This document shows, piece after piece, positions 51,556-59,952 of a DNA stretch of 64,000 nucleotides. The position numbers and the translations under genes are program-made. The notes under the pieces were generated by a model. That model did not search any database and was not told where the DNA came from. It saw nothing but the letters and a program-made list of their open reading frames with translations. Origin of the DNA: Rufibacter psychrotolerans (GTDB lineage Bacteria; Bacteroidota; Bacteroidia; Cytophagales; Hymenobacteraceae); NCBI RefSeq assembly GCF_016924645.1, contig NZ_JAFFJV010000005.1, positions 1 to 64,000 of the forward strand, in the 5' to 3' direction. The stretch's first letter is position 1; each line of letters begins with the position of its first letter.

Positions 51556-52962
51556 ATGTTCGGATTAGAATCAGATCTGTTGATCTTGCTGGTACTTTGC
51601 TTACTGGCCGCGTGTGCTTTTGAATTTGTGAACGGTTTCCATGACACCGCCAACGCCGTGGCCACCGTTATCTACACCAACACGCTTCGCCCCTGGGCCG
51701 CGGTGGTGTGGTCTGGCCTCTGGAACTTCATTGGGGTTTTCGCCGGCGGAATTGGAGTAGCCATGGGCATTGTGTACTTGTTGCCCATTGAAACGCTCAT
51801 TGACCAGGACGTCTGGCACGGGATTGCCATGGTAGCCGCCCTGTTGCTGAGCGCCATTATCTGGAACGTGGGCACCTGGTACTATGGGCTTCCTTCTTCC
51901 AGCTCCCATACCTTGATTGGCTCTATTCTGGGCCTGGGGATTGCCTATTCGCTGCTGCCCTCTACCAAAGAGGCTACCTTTGCCTGGTCTGAAGCCAGCA
52001 AAACCGGCATGTCCCTCATTGTTTCGCCGTTCCTGGGTTTCACCCTAACCGTGTTCCTGATGTTTATCCTGAAGCGGTTCGTGAAAAACAAGACCATCTT
52101 TAAGGAGCCGCACAAACGCAAGGCTCCGCCGTTGTGGATCAGAATCATCCTGATCATTACCTGTACCCTGGTGTCTTTCTTCCACGGCTCCAACGACGGC
52201 CAGAAAGGCGTGGGGTTGGTGATGCTGATTTTGATTGCCATTGTGCCCACCTACTATGCCCTGGACATTGAGAAAGATCCTACAGGACTAAGAAACTCCC
52301 TTACGCAAGTAGAGCTGGTACTTTCTAAGGTAGACAGCACGGTTCTTTCTGCCTCAGACGCCAAGCAATTGAGCCTGCTCAACGCCGAGGTGGCCGAAAT
52401 GAAAGGCATCTTCGCCCAGAACGCCGCTGCCCAGACCTTGCCCGAAGACGCCCGCTTCTTGCTGCGCCGCGATATTCTCCTGATCACCAAGGGCACCGAT
52501 AAGCTGATGGAGAGCCAAGACATTACCCTGAGCCAGCGCGAGCGCGACCAACTGATGGCCGGCGTAACCGGCATGCGCTCTTACACCGACTATGCCCCTA
52601 ACTGGGTGATTATGATGATTGCGCTTTCCCTGGGGATCGGGACCATGATTGGCTGGAAACGCATTGTGAAAACCATTGGCGAAAAGATTGGGAAGGAGCA
52701 CCTGACCTACGCGCAGGGTGCTTCGGCTGAGTTCATGGCGGCCAGCGTGATCGGGTTCTCTACGTTTGTGTTCAAGTTACCGGTGAGTACCACCCACATC
52801 CTATCTTCTGGTATTGCCGGTAGTATGGTGGCCAACCGCGGAATCAAGAACCTGAATGCCGGCACCATCCGCAACATTGCCATGGCCTGGATCCTGACCT
52901 TACCGGTTTCCATGTTCCTGTCGGGAACCCTGTTCCTGCTGTTCCGCTGGATGTTTGCCTAA
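51556..52962 (+). CDS. Inorganic phosphate transporter, PiT family
   Basis: A 468-residue low-affinity phosphate/metal-phosphate symporter. It shows both PiT signatures: GFHDTANAVATVIYTN near 25 and FFHGSNDGQKGVGL near 214. The hydrophobic halves are separated by a soluble coiled insert (about 235-345: VELVLSKVDSTVLS...). The C-terminal half has ASAEFMAASVIGFSTFVFKLPVSTTHILSSG. In some bacteria a PhoU-like regulator is next door; here there is none. Start chosen 28 bases after a good promoter. A terminator follows. Confidence 0.95.
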   Translation: MFGLESDLLILLVLCLLAACAFEFVNGFHDTANAVATVIYTNTLRPWAAVVWSGLWNFIGVFAGGIGVAMGIVYLLPIETLIDQDVWHGIAMVAALLLSAIIWNVGTWYYGLPSSSSHTLIGSILGLGIAYSLLPSTKEATFAWSEASKTGMSLIVSPFLGFTLTVFLMFILKRFVKNKTIFKEPHKRKAPPLWIRIILIITCTLVSFFHGSNDGQKGVGLVMLILIAIVPTYYALDIEKDPTGLRNSLTQVELVLSKVDSTVLSASDAKQLSLLNAEVAEMKGIFAQNAAAQTLPEDARFLLRRDILLITKGTDKLMESQDITLSQRERDQLMAGVTGMRSYTDYAPNWVIMMIALSLGIGTMIGWKRIVKTIGEKIGKEHLTYAQGASAEFMAASVIGFSTFVFKLPVSTTHILSSGIAGSMVANRGIKNLNAGTIRNIAMAWILTLPVSMFLSGTLFLLFRWMFA

Positions 52963-52987
52963 GACCTTAATTCGTACGTCATACCAG

Positions 52988-53017
52988 GAGCCGCTTCAGA
53001 AATGGAGCGGCTCTTTT
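52988..53017 (+). terminator. Terminator after the PiT gene
   Basis: GAGCCGCT, loop TCAGAAATGG, AGCGGCTC, then TTTT. Confidence 0.85.
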
Positions 53018-53487
53018 GTTTCAGGCCGTTCTGTATCTGCTTTTCAGCTGCCACTCTCTTGGATTCTGAAGCCATTTTCGGCTTGTTTTACCAAAATCCC
53101 CCTGAAACCAATTTCCCAGCAATCTCTACCTGGCTGCAGCTCCCTTTTGTGGCCCACACCGTCTTCTGCCTTTGGGCACTAGATAACCGCTAGCTCCTGA
53201 AAAATCATTTTGCGAATACAGGCGTTTTAGAAGACTCACGCGGGAACTAGCCCACGAGAGCCTGTTATTTCTGGGTGGATGGCTTGGTGGTACCTAAAAA
53301 CGCTCCTGTTGGAGCCTTCCCCGGGGCTGTTCCACGCGCTTTTTCGTGGAACAGCAAATATGAACGATTCCAGGCTTCCGTATTCGGCGTGAGTCGGCCC
53401 TTACACTTAAAATATAGGCGTGGTTTACGCTTCTTTTTTGGAAAACCGGCCCAAAACAGGGGCTTCCCTGAACAGAAAACCGGATCA
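53018..53487. other. Non-coding stretch between PiT and the unknown gene
   Basis: About 470 bases with no convincing gene. It contains an 11-bp hairpin (GCTGTTCCACG at 53326-53336 with CGTGGAACAGC at 53345-53355) and fragments of the dispersed hairpin motif. Short frames here are not supported. Confidence 0.5.
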
Positions 53488-53520
53488 TAAAAAAAAGAGA
53501 GCCGCGATTGGCGGCTCTCT
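53488..53520 (-). terminator. Terminator after the 53557 gene
   Basis: AGAGAGCCGC, loop GATTG, GCGGCTCTCT; reading leftward it runs into a T tract of about eight bases. Confidence 0.88.
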
Positions 53521-53556
53521 TCTGGTGTTCTATGCTGGAATTGGGTTCCTCCGGGG

Positions 53557-54036
53557 CTACTTTGCCTGTGGCCAGAGCACTTCCAGGTTATCATCCATGT
53601 GCACCCCGAAGTTCACAGCCAGCAGTTTGCCGTCTTCAAAGTACAGGTCAATCATCTCGCGCTCGTAAGAGAGGCAGGTCACGTTGTTCTCAATCTTCTC
53701 TTTTTCTACGTTCTGCACGCCGTTCTGCCTGAACAGGGCCTCCACTTCGGGCAGGCTCATCTCAAAGATCTTCTTCCCGAACAGCGTCACGTTGGGGTTG
53801 GCAATCTCAATGCAGCTCAGGCGGTAGTCGTCTTCCTTGTCAAAGTAAAAGGAGAAGCCGCTGTCCCAGTAGTTCCAGGCCTTGTGCTCAAACTCGTCCT
53901 CGTCGGTAGATTCTTCTACTTCCTCGGGCTCGCCCATGATGTCTTCCACTTCATCCATGCTCAACCCGAAGCGCAGGTCTCCTATTCCGTAGCCCAGCTT
54001 TATCTCGTTGTCTAATTGCTCTCTGTCCTGTTCCAT
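53557..54036 (-). CDS. Hypothetical acidic protein (159 aa)
   Basis: A 159-residue protein without signal peptide. Residues 13-33 (IKLGYGIGDLRFGLSMDEV then IMGEPEE) resemble the small fold where 'RFGMSxxEVxxILGxP' is repeated, as in SmpA-like and Bacteroidota unknown proteins. Charged stretches follow, then LSCIEIANPNVTLFGKKIFEMSLPEVEALF, which looks like a second copy of the same fold. No catalytic motif is seen and I do not recognise a named family. The start at 54036 is preferred; a frame 57 residues longer has an unlikely N-terminus. Confidence 0.6.
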   Translation of the reverse strand: MEQDREQLDNEIKLGYGIGDLRFGLSMDEVEDIMGEPEEVEESTDEDEFEHKAWNYWDSGFSFYFDKEDDYRLSCIEIANPNVTLFGKKIFEMSLPEVEALFRQNGVQNVEKEKIENNVTCLSYEREMIDLYFEDGKLLAVNFGVHMDDNLEVLWPQAK

Positions 54037-54199
54037 AGATTCTATTGGTTTATATGGTTCCGTTTCCGGCTTGATTTTCCTAAAACTACTTAAAAATAGC
54101 GGTTCTTCCACATTTGGGGCCGGCCTGGCGCGCTCTGGCGAAATCTGGCCGCGCCCCCCGGCTCCCCTTTCTCCTTCCCGATTTTGGCGCTTTTCCCAC

Positions 54200-54605
54200 T
54201 TTTCCACGAAGTCAACCGGACAACCATTATAAAATGATTTTTTTAAAAAGATTCTTCTTCGTCATTAGGGCTGTGCAGAAGTGGAAAAAAAATCTTTTCC
54301 TCAGGTTTTCCCCGGCGGGCTCATATATCCTCAAAGTACCCAACTTTATTCGCAAGCGCGTGTGGATTCTTTTTTAGTCAGTTTCAATCACTTATCTCAG
54401 ATTTCCACTTCTGCACACAAAACGGGCCTGAAACAGCCCCACGTTTATACCCAGGTTGATAACTTCTGATAACTTCTGATTTTATGCACCCTCGCCCACA
54501 ATGGAGGCTCCAGACGGTTGAATTTCTGGTCCCGCGTTCTGGATTTTCAGGATTGGGGTTCTTTTATCAAGAGTTTTCTCCACAGTTATCCACGCCGTAT
54601 CCACC
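54200..54605. other. Candidate chromosomal replication origin (oriC)
   Basis: A 400-base gap with many DnaA-box-like 9-mers (consensus TTATNCACA). Eight-of-nine matches: TGTGCAGAA (54272-54280, reverse), TTCTGCACA (54409-54417), TTATGCACC (54482-54490), TTCTCCACA (54576-54584), TTATCCACG (54586-54594). Seven-of-nine matches are at 54200, 54361 and 54597. AT-rich DNA is at 54225-54265. A perfect 16-bp inverted repeat, 54272-54287 with 54402-54417, and a tandem GATAACTTCT pair (54459-54478) are present. A parS site is 4.5 kb away. dnaA itself is not in the window. Confidence 0.5.
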
Positions 54606-56194
54606 TAAAACCTGATTTCCTGGGTTTCAATGTCCCAATTCGTTCTTACTTCCCAATTATCCACGGGAAGCACCACTGGCTCGGGCAGTTTACGGTCTTT
54701 GAGGGAGCCGGTGTCCCACTTGCCGTTGCCGTTTTCGTCTACCAGAATCCTGATCTGGTAGTTGCCGGGAGCCAGGTTGTCCCACAAGATGGTCTTCTTG
54801 TTTTTGACTTCCTTCACCACCGTGTTCTGCCGCAGGAGCTGCACAATGAAGTTCTTCTGCTCGGTGGCCAGGTTCACTTTGAGGCTGCCGGCCACGGCCT
54901 TGTCACTGATTTCCAGTTTTTGCGTCTGGCTGGTGTAGGGTGCGCCAATGAACGGTACCACCTTGGTGGTGTCCATCTGCAGGGTAATGTCTTTCTTGGC
55001 CGGCAGCGGCAGGTTCAAAGTAATTTGGGTGGCTTCCTGGTTAAAGCGTAGCTGCGCGGTGTCTTTGGTGGTGACGGTAGTGACCGAGTCTAACAGCAGG
55101 GTAAAGGCGCCCTCCGGGTTCAGCACTTTGGTGGGCACCTCAAACTGCAGGGTGATGGGCTCTCCGGGCCTGAGGGTGGAGCCGTTGACCACGGTATACG
55201 AGTTGTTTTTACGGGGGGCGGCGTTGCCGCTGAGGCGCACGGCTATGGTGTCTACCCGCGGGTTGCTGGCGCTGTCCTGCACCTGCACTAGCCAGCGTTT
55301 CTCTTCGGGGCTGCTTGGGAATAGGCGCAGGGTTTTGCCGTTGTTGCCAATCAGCCATCTGATGTTTCTGCTATTGTCTGGGGAGGTTACGTTGGCGGTG
55401 GTGATGCCCTCGTTGTACTCCACCTCATACACGTTCAGGAAACTGCGGCGCGAAACTACGTTAGGCCGGGTCACATCCTGGGTGTGCAGCTGCAGCTGGA
55501 TGTTCTCTACCGTCGGCCGCACCTGGATGGAGTCTGGCGTATAGGCGATGTTCTCCTTCTCGTTGTCGTAGCGCAGGTTGTTGTTGGCCTCGGTTAAGCC
55601 GTAGATGTAGTAGTTGCCTTCCTTGATGTTTCTGAACTCAAAGTTCCCCGTGGAGTCGGTGTTGGTCACGTACAGCGGCCGGCCTTTGGTCACCTGTGAA
55701 GTGTCGTTGGTGGGGTACAGCAGTACGTTTACTTCCTTAGGCGGCGTGTTGCTGAACAGCTGGGTCACTTTCCCGCTCACCCGACCAGAATCTAACAGCG
55801 GGCCGGTACTGAAGGTAATGACCACGTTCTTGGCAGGGTTTTTCTCCGTGATGTCGGCCAGGCTGTTTCGGAAGTTAAGGCTGTAGGTGGTGTTCTCTTC
55901 CCAGGGCTCACTGAACGTGAGTTCCACGGTTTTGTCTTTGACCCGGCTTTTGTAGGTATTGTCAGTGAACGGCGCAATGATGAGCTGCCGCGTGAGATCC
56001 ACGGTCTGGATGGCTTCATCAAAGGTTAAGATGATGGTTTCTGGTTTTACGTTAGTTTGCCCGTTTCTGGGATAGGCGGTAACCAGTTTTGGAGCGGTGA
56101 TGTCTTTCTCTCCTCCTTCGGGGCTACTGATGCTGGCGCATCCGCACAGGAACAAGGCAACGGCGGTGAAGGCGTTTTTAAGCTGATTTTTCAT
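54605..56194 (-). CDS. Ig-like (Big_5/SbsA-type) domain lipoprotein
   Basis: A 529-residue lipoprotein (signal peptide with lipobox LCGC, Cys at about 19). Residues 30-130 match an SbsA Ig-like/Big_5 domain (AYPRNGQTNVKPETIILTFDEAIQ). A carboxypeptidase-regulatory-like segment follows (STGNFEFRNIKEGNYYIYGL), with further beta-rich repeats, ending with IRILVDENGNGKWDTGSL. This is a common surface-associated Bacteroidota architecture with unknown ligand. Its 3' end touches the candidate origin. Confidence 0.85.
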   Translation of the reverse strand: MKNQLKNAFTAVALFLCGCASISSPEGGEKDITAPKLVTAYPRNGQTNVKPETIILTFDEAIQTVDLTRQLIIAPFTDNTYKSRVKDKTVELTFSEPWEENTTYSLNFRNSLADITEKNPAKNVVITFSTGPLLDSGRVSGKVTQLFSNTPPKEVNVLLYPTNDTSQVTKGRPLYVTNTDSTGNFEFRNIKEGNYYIYGLTEANNNLRYDNEKENIAYTPDSIQVRPTVENIQLQLHTQDVTRPNVVSRRSFLNVYEVEYNEGITTANVTSPDNSRNIRWLIGNNGKTLRLFPSSPEEKRWLVQVQDSASNPRVDTIAVRLSGNAAPRKNNSYTVVNGSTLRPGEPITLQFEVPTKVLNPEGAFTLLLDSVTTVTTKDTAQLRFNQEATQITLNLPLPAKKDITLQMDTTKVVPFIGAPYTSQTQKLEISDKAVAGSLKVNLATEQKNFIVQLLRQNTVVKEVKNKKTILWDNLAPGNYQIRILVDENGNGKWDTGSLKDRKLPEPVVLPVDNWEVRTNWDIETQEIRF

Positions 56195-56212
56195 TTTTGG
56201 CTTTAAAATGGA

Positions 56213-56245
56213 AATGACCTTATAGTGTCAAACTATAAGGTCATT
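56213..56245. terminator. 14-bp perfect hairpin between the methyltransferase and Ig-like genes
   Basis: AATGACCTTATAGT, loop GTCAA, ACTATAAGGTCATT. It is 17 bases past the methyltransferase stop; the T tail on the minus strand is weak. Confidence 0.65.
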
Positions 56246-56262
56246 ACTCTTAGTGTGTGGGT

Positions 56263-57150
56263 TTAATTTTTCCTTGCTATGAAGATCTGACTGGAATAGG
56301 AATTATCATTCTGTGAGCCGTGGAGGTTAGACCTGAAACCCGTGAAGAACGAGTCCAGCATCTTGGTTTGTCCGTGTTTGTACTTCTCACTCAGGATGCT
56401 CACGTAATAGGCGTCCCACTTCATGGGCAACACTTCTTTCAGCTGCAGCCGGTGTTTTTTCAGAAGCCGCTGCATGCTGGCTTTGTTGAAGTGGTACAGA
56501 TGCCGCGGTACGTCATAGGCGGCCCAATCTGCTCCGTACTTCTTGGCATCGTAGGAATCGGCGTTGGGGACGGCTATGACCACGTGGCCGCCGGTTTTGG
56601 TGGCGTTCACCAATGCCTTGAGCGTTTCATTGAGCGTATGCACATGCTCCAGCACGTGCCATAGGGTGATCACGTCAAACGTTTCCTGGCCCAAATTCTC
56701 CAAAGAACCCTGAAACAGCGGTTTGCCTATCTTTTCTTCCGTCTGCTGCCGGGCGGCTTGGTTGGGCTCAAAACCTTCCACTTGCCAGCCATCTTTCTGG
56801 CAGGCCTGCAGAAAGTACCCCACCCCGCTGCCGTAGTCCAGGATTTTGCCTTTAGGGCCCAGACGGTTCACCAGTTCCACTTTGTTCTTCACCGCCATGG
56901 ATCTGACCAAACGGTAGGTTTTGTTCAGCAGACCTTTGCTGGTGTCTGAGTGGGAAATGTAGCCCTCGGAAGCATAGTACGGGCCTATGCTTCCTTCATC
57001 CGGGCGTGGGTTGGTGAACTTGAGCTGGCAGTGGTTGCACTGCACAATCACAAAGCTCTCCTGGCTTACGCTTTTGTCTTGTACTACTAGAAAATTCTTA
57101 AACTCTGTTTTGGAACAAATGGGGCAATGGTCTAGCCGTTCGTAGCTCAT
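56263..57150 (-). CDS. SAM-dependent methyltransferase with N-terminal zinc ribbon
   Basis: A 295-residue class I methyltransferase. A zinc-ribbon CPIC...QCNHCQ lies in residues 8-38, with PRPDEGSIGPYYASEGYISH after it. The SAM motif is ILDYGSGVGYFLQAC (about 104-118), and WHVLEHVH gives the acidic/aromatic contact. This architecture is common among sugar and glycan methyltransferases. The gene starts one base after the mnmG stop, so it is in the mnmG transcript. Substrate unknown. Confidence 0.88.
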   Translation of the reverse strand: MSYERLDHCPICSKTEFKNFLVVQDKSVSQESFVIVQCNHCQLKFTNPRPDEGSIGPYYASEGYISHSDTSKGLLNKTYRLVRSMAVKNKVELVNRLGPKGKILDYGSGVGYFLQACQKDGWQVEGFEPNQAARQQTEEKIGKPLFQGSLENLGQETFDVITLWHVLEHVHTLNETLKALVNATKTGGHVVIAVPNADSYDAKKYGADWAAYDVPRHLYHFNKASMQRLLKKHRLQLKEVLPMKWDAYYVSILSEKYKHGQTKMLDSFFTGFRSNLHGSQNDNSYSSQIFIARKN

Positions 57151-57151
57151 T

Positions 57152-59014
57152 CTATTTTCCTAAGTATACCATCAGGATGGAGATATCTGCGGGAGATACG
57201 CCACTGATGCGCGATGCTTGTCCTAATGTTTCTGGCTGGATTTTCAGCAATTTCTCGCGGGCTTCATTAGAAAGCGCCGTGATGGCTTTGTAGTCCAACC
57301 GGTCTTTAATGCGGTAATTTTCCAGCTCCTCCATTTTAGAGGCCATCTGGTGTTCTTTCTCAATATAGCTGGCGTACTTCAGCAAGATAACCGCTTGCTC
57401 TAAACTCTCCGGCAAATATTTGCTCAGGTACAGCTTCAGACTTTCTGATGATTCCAGCAAGTGCTCCAGTTCCACGTTGGGGCGCTTCAAAAGATTGCCG
57501 GCTTTAGCCCGCTCGCTGATAGGCGCTGAGTCTAAAGAAAGCAACGTGGCGTTCACTTCTTCCGGCTCAATCCCTTTCTGCTGCAGGTACGTCAAGACTT
57601 CCTGCGTTTCCTGTTTCTTGCGGTTCACTTTCTGCAGACGTTCCTCAGAAGCCAGACCCAATTGGTAGCCTTTCTCAGTAAGACGAAGATCGGCGTTGTC
57701 CTGGCGCAACAAAATGCGGTGTTCGGCACGGGAAGTAAACATGCGGTAAGGCTCGTTGGTCCCTTTATTCACCAGGTCATCAATTAAAACGCCTATGTAT
57801 GCCTCTGATCTTTTCAAGACAAACGGTTCTGAGTTATGCACCTTATTATGGGCGTTAATTCCTGCCATAAGGCCTTGACAAGCGGCTTCTTCGTATCCGG
57901 TGGTCCCGTTGATCTGCCCTGCAAAATAGAGGTTTTCCACCAACTTCGTCTCCAGCGTCAGGTTCAATTGGGTGGGTGGGAAGAAATCGTATTCAATGGC
58001 GTAACCGGGGCGGAACATCTTCGCGTTCTCAAATCCGGGGATTTCCCGCAGCGCTTTGAACTGTACATCCTCGGGCAACGAGCTGGAGAACCCATTCACG
58101 TACACTTCCACGGTGCTCCATCCTTCCGGTTCCACGAAGATCTGGTGACGGTCGCGCTCCGCGAAACGATTGATCTTGTCTTCAATGGACGGGCAGTAAC
58201 GCGGACCCAAGCCCTGGATTCTTCCCTGGAACATGGGCGATTTCTCAAACCCGGTTTTCAGGATCTCGTGAACTTTGGAGTTGGTATAGGTGATGTAGCA
58301 GCTCCGTTGTTTGGTAAGCGCCGGCGTATCGGTGTAGGAGAACTTGGACGGGTTCTCATCGCCCTTCTGCTCTTCCATGGCTTCATAGTTCAGGCTGCGG
58401 CCGTCTACACGCGGCGGCGTTCCGGTTTTCATACGGCCGGCTTCAAAGCCTAACTGCACCAATTGTTCCGTAATGCCTTTCGCAGATTTTTCGGCGGCTC
58501 TGCCGCCGCCCAATTTTTTCTCGCCAATATGGATGATGCCGTTCAGGAAGGTACCGTTCGTCAAGACTACGGCTTTGGCTCTGATCTCAATGCCCAGGCT
58601 GGTCTTCACGCCTACTGCTCTACCGTCTTCTACTAAGATCTCAGACACCATCTCCTGCCAGAAATCTATGTTGGGTGTTTGCTCCAGGGCCATTCTCCAT
58701 TCCTCAGCGAAACGCATACGGTCACTCTGGGCACGGGGGCTCCACATGGCCGGACCTTTGGACATGTTCAGCATCCGGAACTGGATCATGGTTTTGTCCG
58801 TAATGATACCGCTCATGCCACCCAGGGCATCAACTTCTCTTACGATCTGCCCTTTGGCCACTCCGCCCATGGCTGGGTTGCAGGACATCTGGGCAATGGT
58901 GTTCATGTTCATGGTTACGAGCAATACCTTCGATCCCATGGTGGCGGCCGCATGTGCTGCTTCACATCCGGCATGGCCCGCCCCTACTACTATTACATCA
59001 TAACTTGTGAACAT
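57152..59014 (-). CDS. mnmG: tRNA uridine-5-carboxymethylaminomethyl(34) synthesis enzyme MnmG
   Basis: A 620-residue FAD protein of normal length (GidA). The FAD-binding motif [12 protein letters not shown] is at 9-20. Further conserved blocks are [42 protein letters not shown]-type [13 protein letters not shown] and [13 protein letters not shown]. With MnmE it modifies U34 of several tRNAs. mnmG is a classical neighbour of bacterial replication origins. Its leader holds a perfect parS and two DnaA-box-like 9-mers. rsmG is not adjacent. Confidence 0.97.
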   Translation of the reverse strand: MFTSYDVIVVGAGHAGCEAAHAAATMGSKVLLVTMNMNTIAQMSCNPAMGGVAKGQIVREVDALGGMSGIITDKTMIQFRMLNMSKGPAMWSPRAQSDRMRFAEEWRMALEQTPNIDFWQEMVSEILVEDGRAVGVKTSLGIEIRAKAVVLTNGTFLNGIIHIGEKKLGGGRAAEKSAKGITEQLVQLGFEAGRMKTGTPPRVDGRSLNYEAMEEQKGDENPSKFSYTDTPALTKQRSCYITYTNSKVHEILKTGFEKSPMFQGRIQGLGPRYCPSIEDKINRFAERDRHQIFVEPEGWSTVEVYVNGFSSSLPEDVQFKALREIPGFENAKMFRPGYAIEYDFFPPTQLNLTLETKLVENLYFAGQINGTTGYEEAACQGLMAGINAHNKVHNSEPFVLKRSEAYIGVLIDDLVNKGTNEPYRMFTSRAEHRILLRQDNADLRLTEKGYQLGLASEERLQKVNRKKQETQEVLTYLQQKGIEPEEVNATLLSLDSAPISERAKAGNLLKRPNVELEHLLESSESLKLYLSKYLPESLEQAVILLKYASYIEKEHQMASKMEELENYRIKDRLDYKAITALSNEAREKLLKIQPETLGQASRISGVSPADISILMVYLGK

Positions 59015-59031
59015 AGTGTGGATTAATGTGG

Positions 59032-59047
59032 TGTTTCACGTGAAACA
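59032..59047. promoter_or_regulatory. parS centromere-like site (ParB binding)
   Basis: TGTTTCACGTGAAACA is a 16-bp perfect palindrome that matches the universal bacterial parS consensus (TGTTNCACGTGAAACA) at every position. It lies 18 bases upstream of mnmG, flanked by DnaA-box-like TGTGGATTA (59017-59025) and TGTTGATAA (59049-59057). Chromosomal parS sites cluster close to oriC, so this supports the origin-proximal position of this window. Confidence 0.85.
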
Positions 59048-59084
59048 TTGTTGATAAGTGAGGTAAAACTACAGAAACTAGTGT

Positions 59085-59516
59085 TTACAACTGCAGGAGT
59101 TTTAGACACTCATTTTCTTTGGAACGCATCAAAGCTTGTTTTTCAGGTGTTTTGTCTTCAAAACCAAGCAAATGGAGCAACCCGTGCGCCATGACCCTGT
59201 GAAGCTCCTCTTCGGGGGTAATGTTGAAAGTTGCCGCGTTATCCACGATCCGGTCAATACTAATAAAAACATCACCTTCAATAACTCCTTCAAAGTCGGA
59301 ATTATCAAAGGTGATGACATCAGTGAGCGTATCATGCTCCAGGTATTCTACATTCATCTGATGAAGATATTCATCGGAACAAAAAATGTAGTTTAAAGAT
59401 TCTAATTCGAAGTCATAATTCGAAATTATTTGTGAAAGCCACGCTTTGACTTTCGCTTCGTTCTTTACCTCAAAGTCTACCTCCTCGGTAAAGAACTCAA
59501 TGGGTAGTTCCTGCAT
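59085..59516 (-). CDS. ybeY: Endoribonuclease YbeY (rRNA maturation factor)
   Basis: A 143-residue UPF0054 protein that processes 16S rRNA 3' ends. The zinc-binding segment is AHGLLHLLGFEDKTPEKQ: the first two His (HGLLH) are present, while the usual third His of HxxxHxxGyDH is replaced (GFEDK), a substitution I believe is common in Bacteroidota. Upstream strands with FCSDEYLHQMNVEYLEHDTLTDVITF are typical. It overlaps the anti-sigma-like gene by 20 bases, so translation is coupled. Confidence 0.95.
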   Translation of the reverse strand: MQELPIEFFTEEVDFEVKNEAKVKAWLSQIISNYDFELESLNYIFCSDEYLHQMNVEYLEHDTLTDVITFDNSDFEGVIEGDVFISIDRIVDNAATFNITPEEELHRVMAHGLLHLLGFEDKTPEKQALMRSKENECLKLLQL

Positions 59517-59916
59517 TCTCTATATTAAAGGTTAAAGAGACGGTACGGCCATCATTGCTGAAGGTAACGTCGTCGCACAAGTTGCGCATTAAGAAGATGC
59601 CGCGGCCGCCGGGGTTCTCCAGGTTCTCAGGAGCGGTTGGGTCTGTCAAAGATTCTGGGTCAAAACCGTTGCCTTCATCCTGCACTTCAAACCGGAGCTT
59701 GTTGGGTTCTACAAAAAGAGAAAGATAAACATTCTTATCCTTATCAAACTTGTTGCCGTGTCTGATGGCGTTGTTCACAGATTCCGTCACGGCAACCATG
59801 ATATTACCATAGATGTCATCTTCAATCTGGAATTTCTCACGGGAGTTGTCAATGAAGCTCTCCACGATTCTGATATTCTCAATGATAGAAGGAATCTGAA
59901 TTTTTACTTGATTCAT
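59497..59916 (-). CDS. RsbW-like ATP-binding protein (anti-sigma factor type)
   Basis: A 139-residue HATPase_c_2 domain protein. Motifs: VAVTESVNNAIRHGNK (N-box), VQDEGNGFDP (G1 box) and GGRGIFLMRNLCDDV (G2 box). Such proteins are anti-sigma or serine-kinase switches (RsbW/SpoIIAB-type). No sigma factor or STAS anti-anti-sigma gene is adjacent. It overlaps ybeY by 20 bases. A TAGATTTG promoter element lies about 29 bases upstream. Confidence 0.9.
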   Translation of the reverse strand: MNQVKIQIPSIIENIRIVESFIDNSREKFQIEDDIYGNIMVAVTESVNNAIRHGNKFDKDKNVYLSLFVEPNKLRFEVQDEGNGFDPESLTDPTAPENLENPGGRGIFLMRNLCDDVTFSNDGRTVSLTFNIENAGTTH

Positions 59917-59944
59917 AATATGTTTACTATATCTGAAATGTCTG

Positions 59945-59952
59945 CAAATCTA
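59945..59952 (-). promoter_or_regulatory. Promoter -7 element for the anti-sigma/ybeY genes
   Basis: Reading leftward it is TAGATTTG, a perfect TAnnTTTG, 29 bases before the start codon at 59916. It overlaps the stop region of the DUF4175 gene. Confidence 0.55.

Noticed and set aside
52955..53490. Short frames after the PiT transporter gene.
   Set aside because: They cross a terminator and decayed hairpins; no conserved features.
54036..54207. The 57-residue upstream extension of the 53557 gene.
   Set aside because: The added sequence is low-complexity and overlaps the candidate origin edge; the start at 54036 gives a compact protein.
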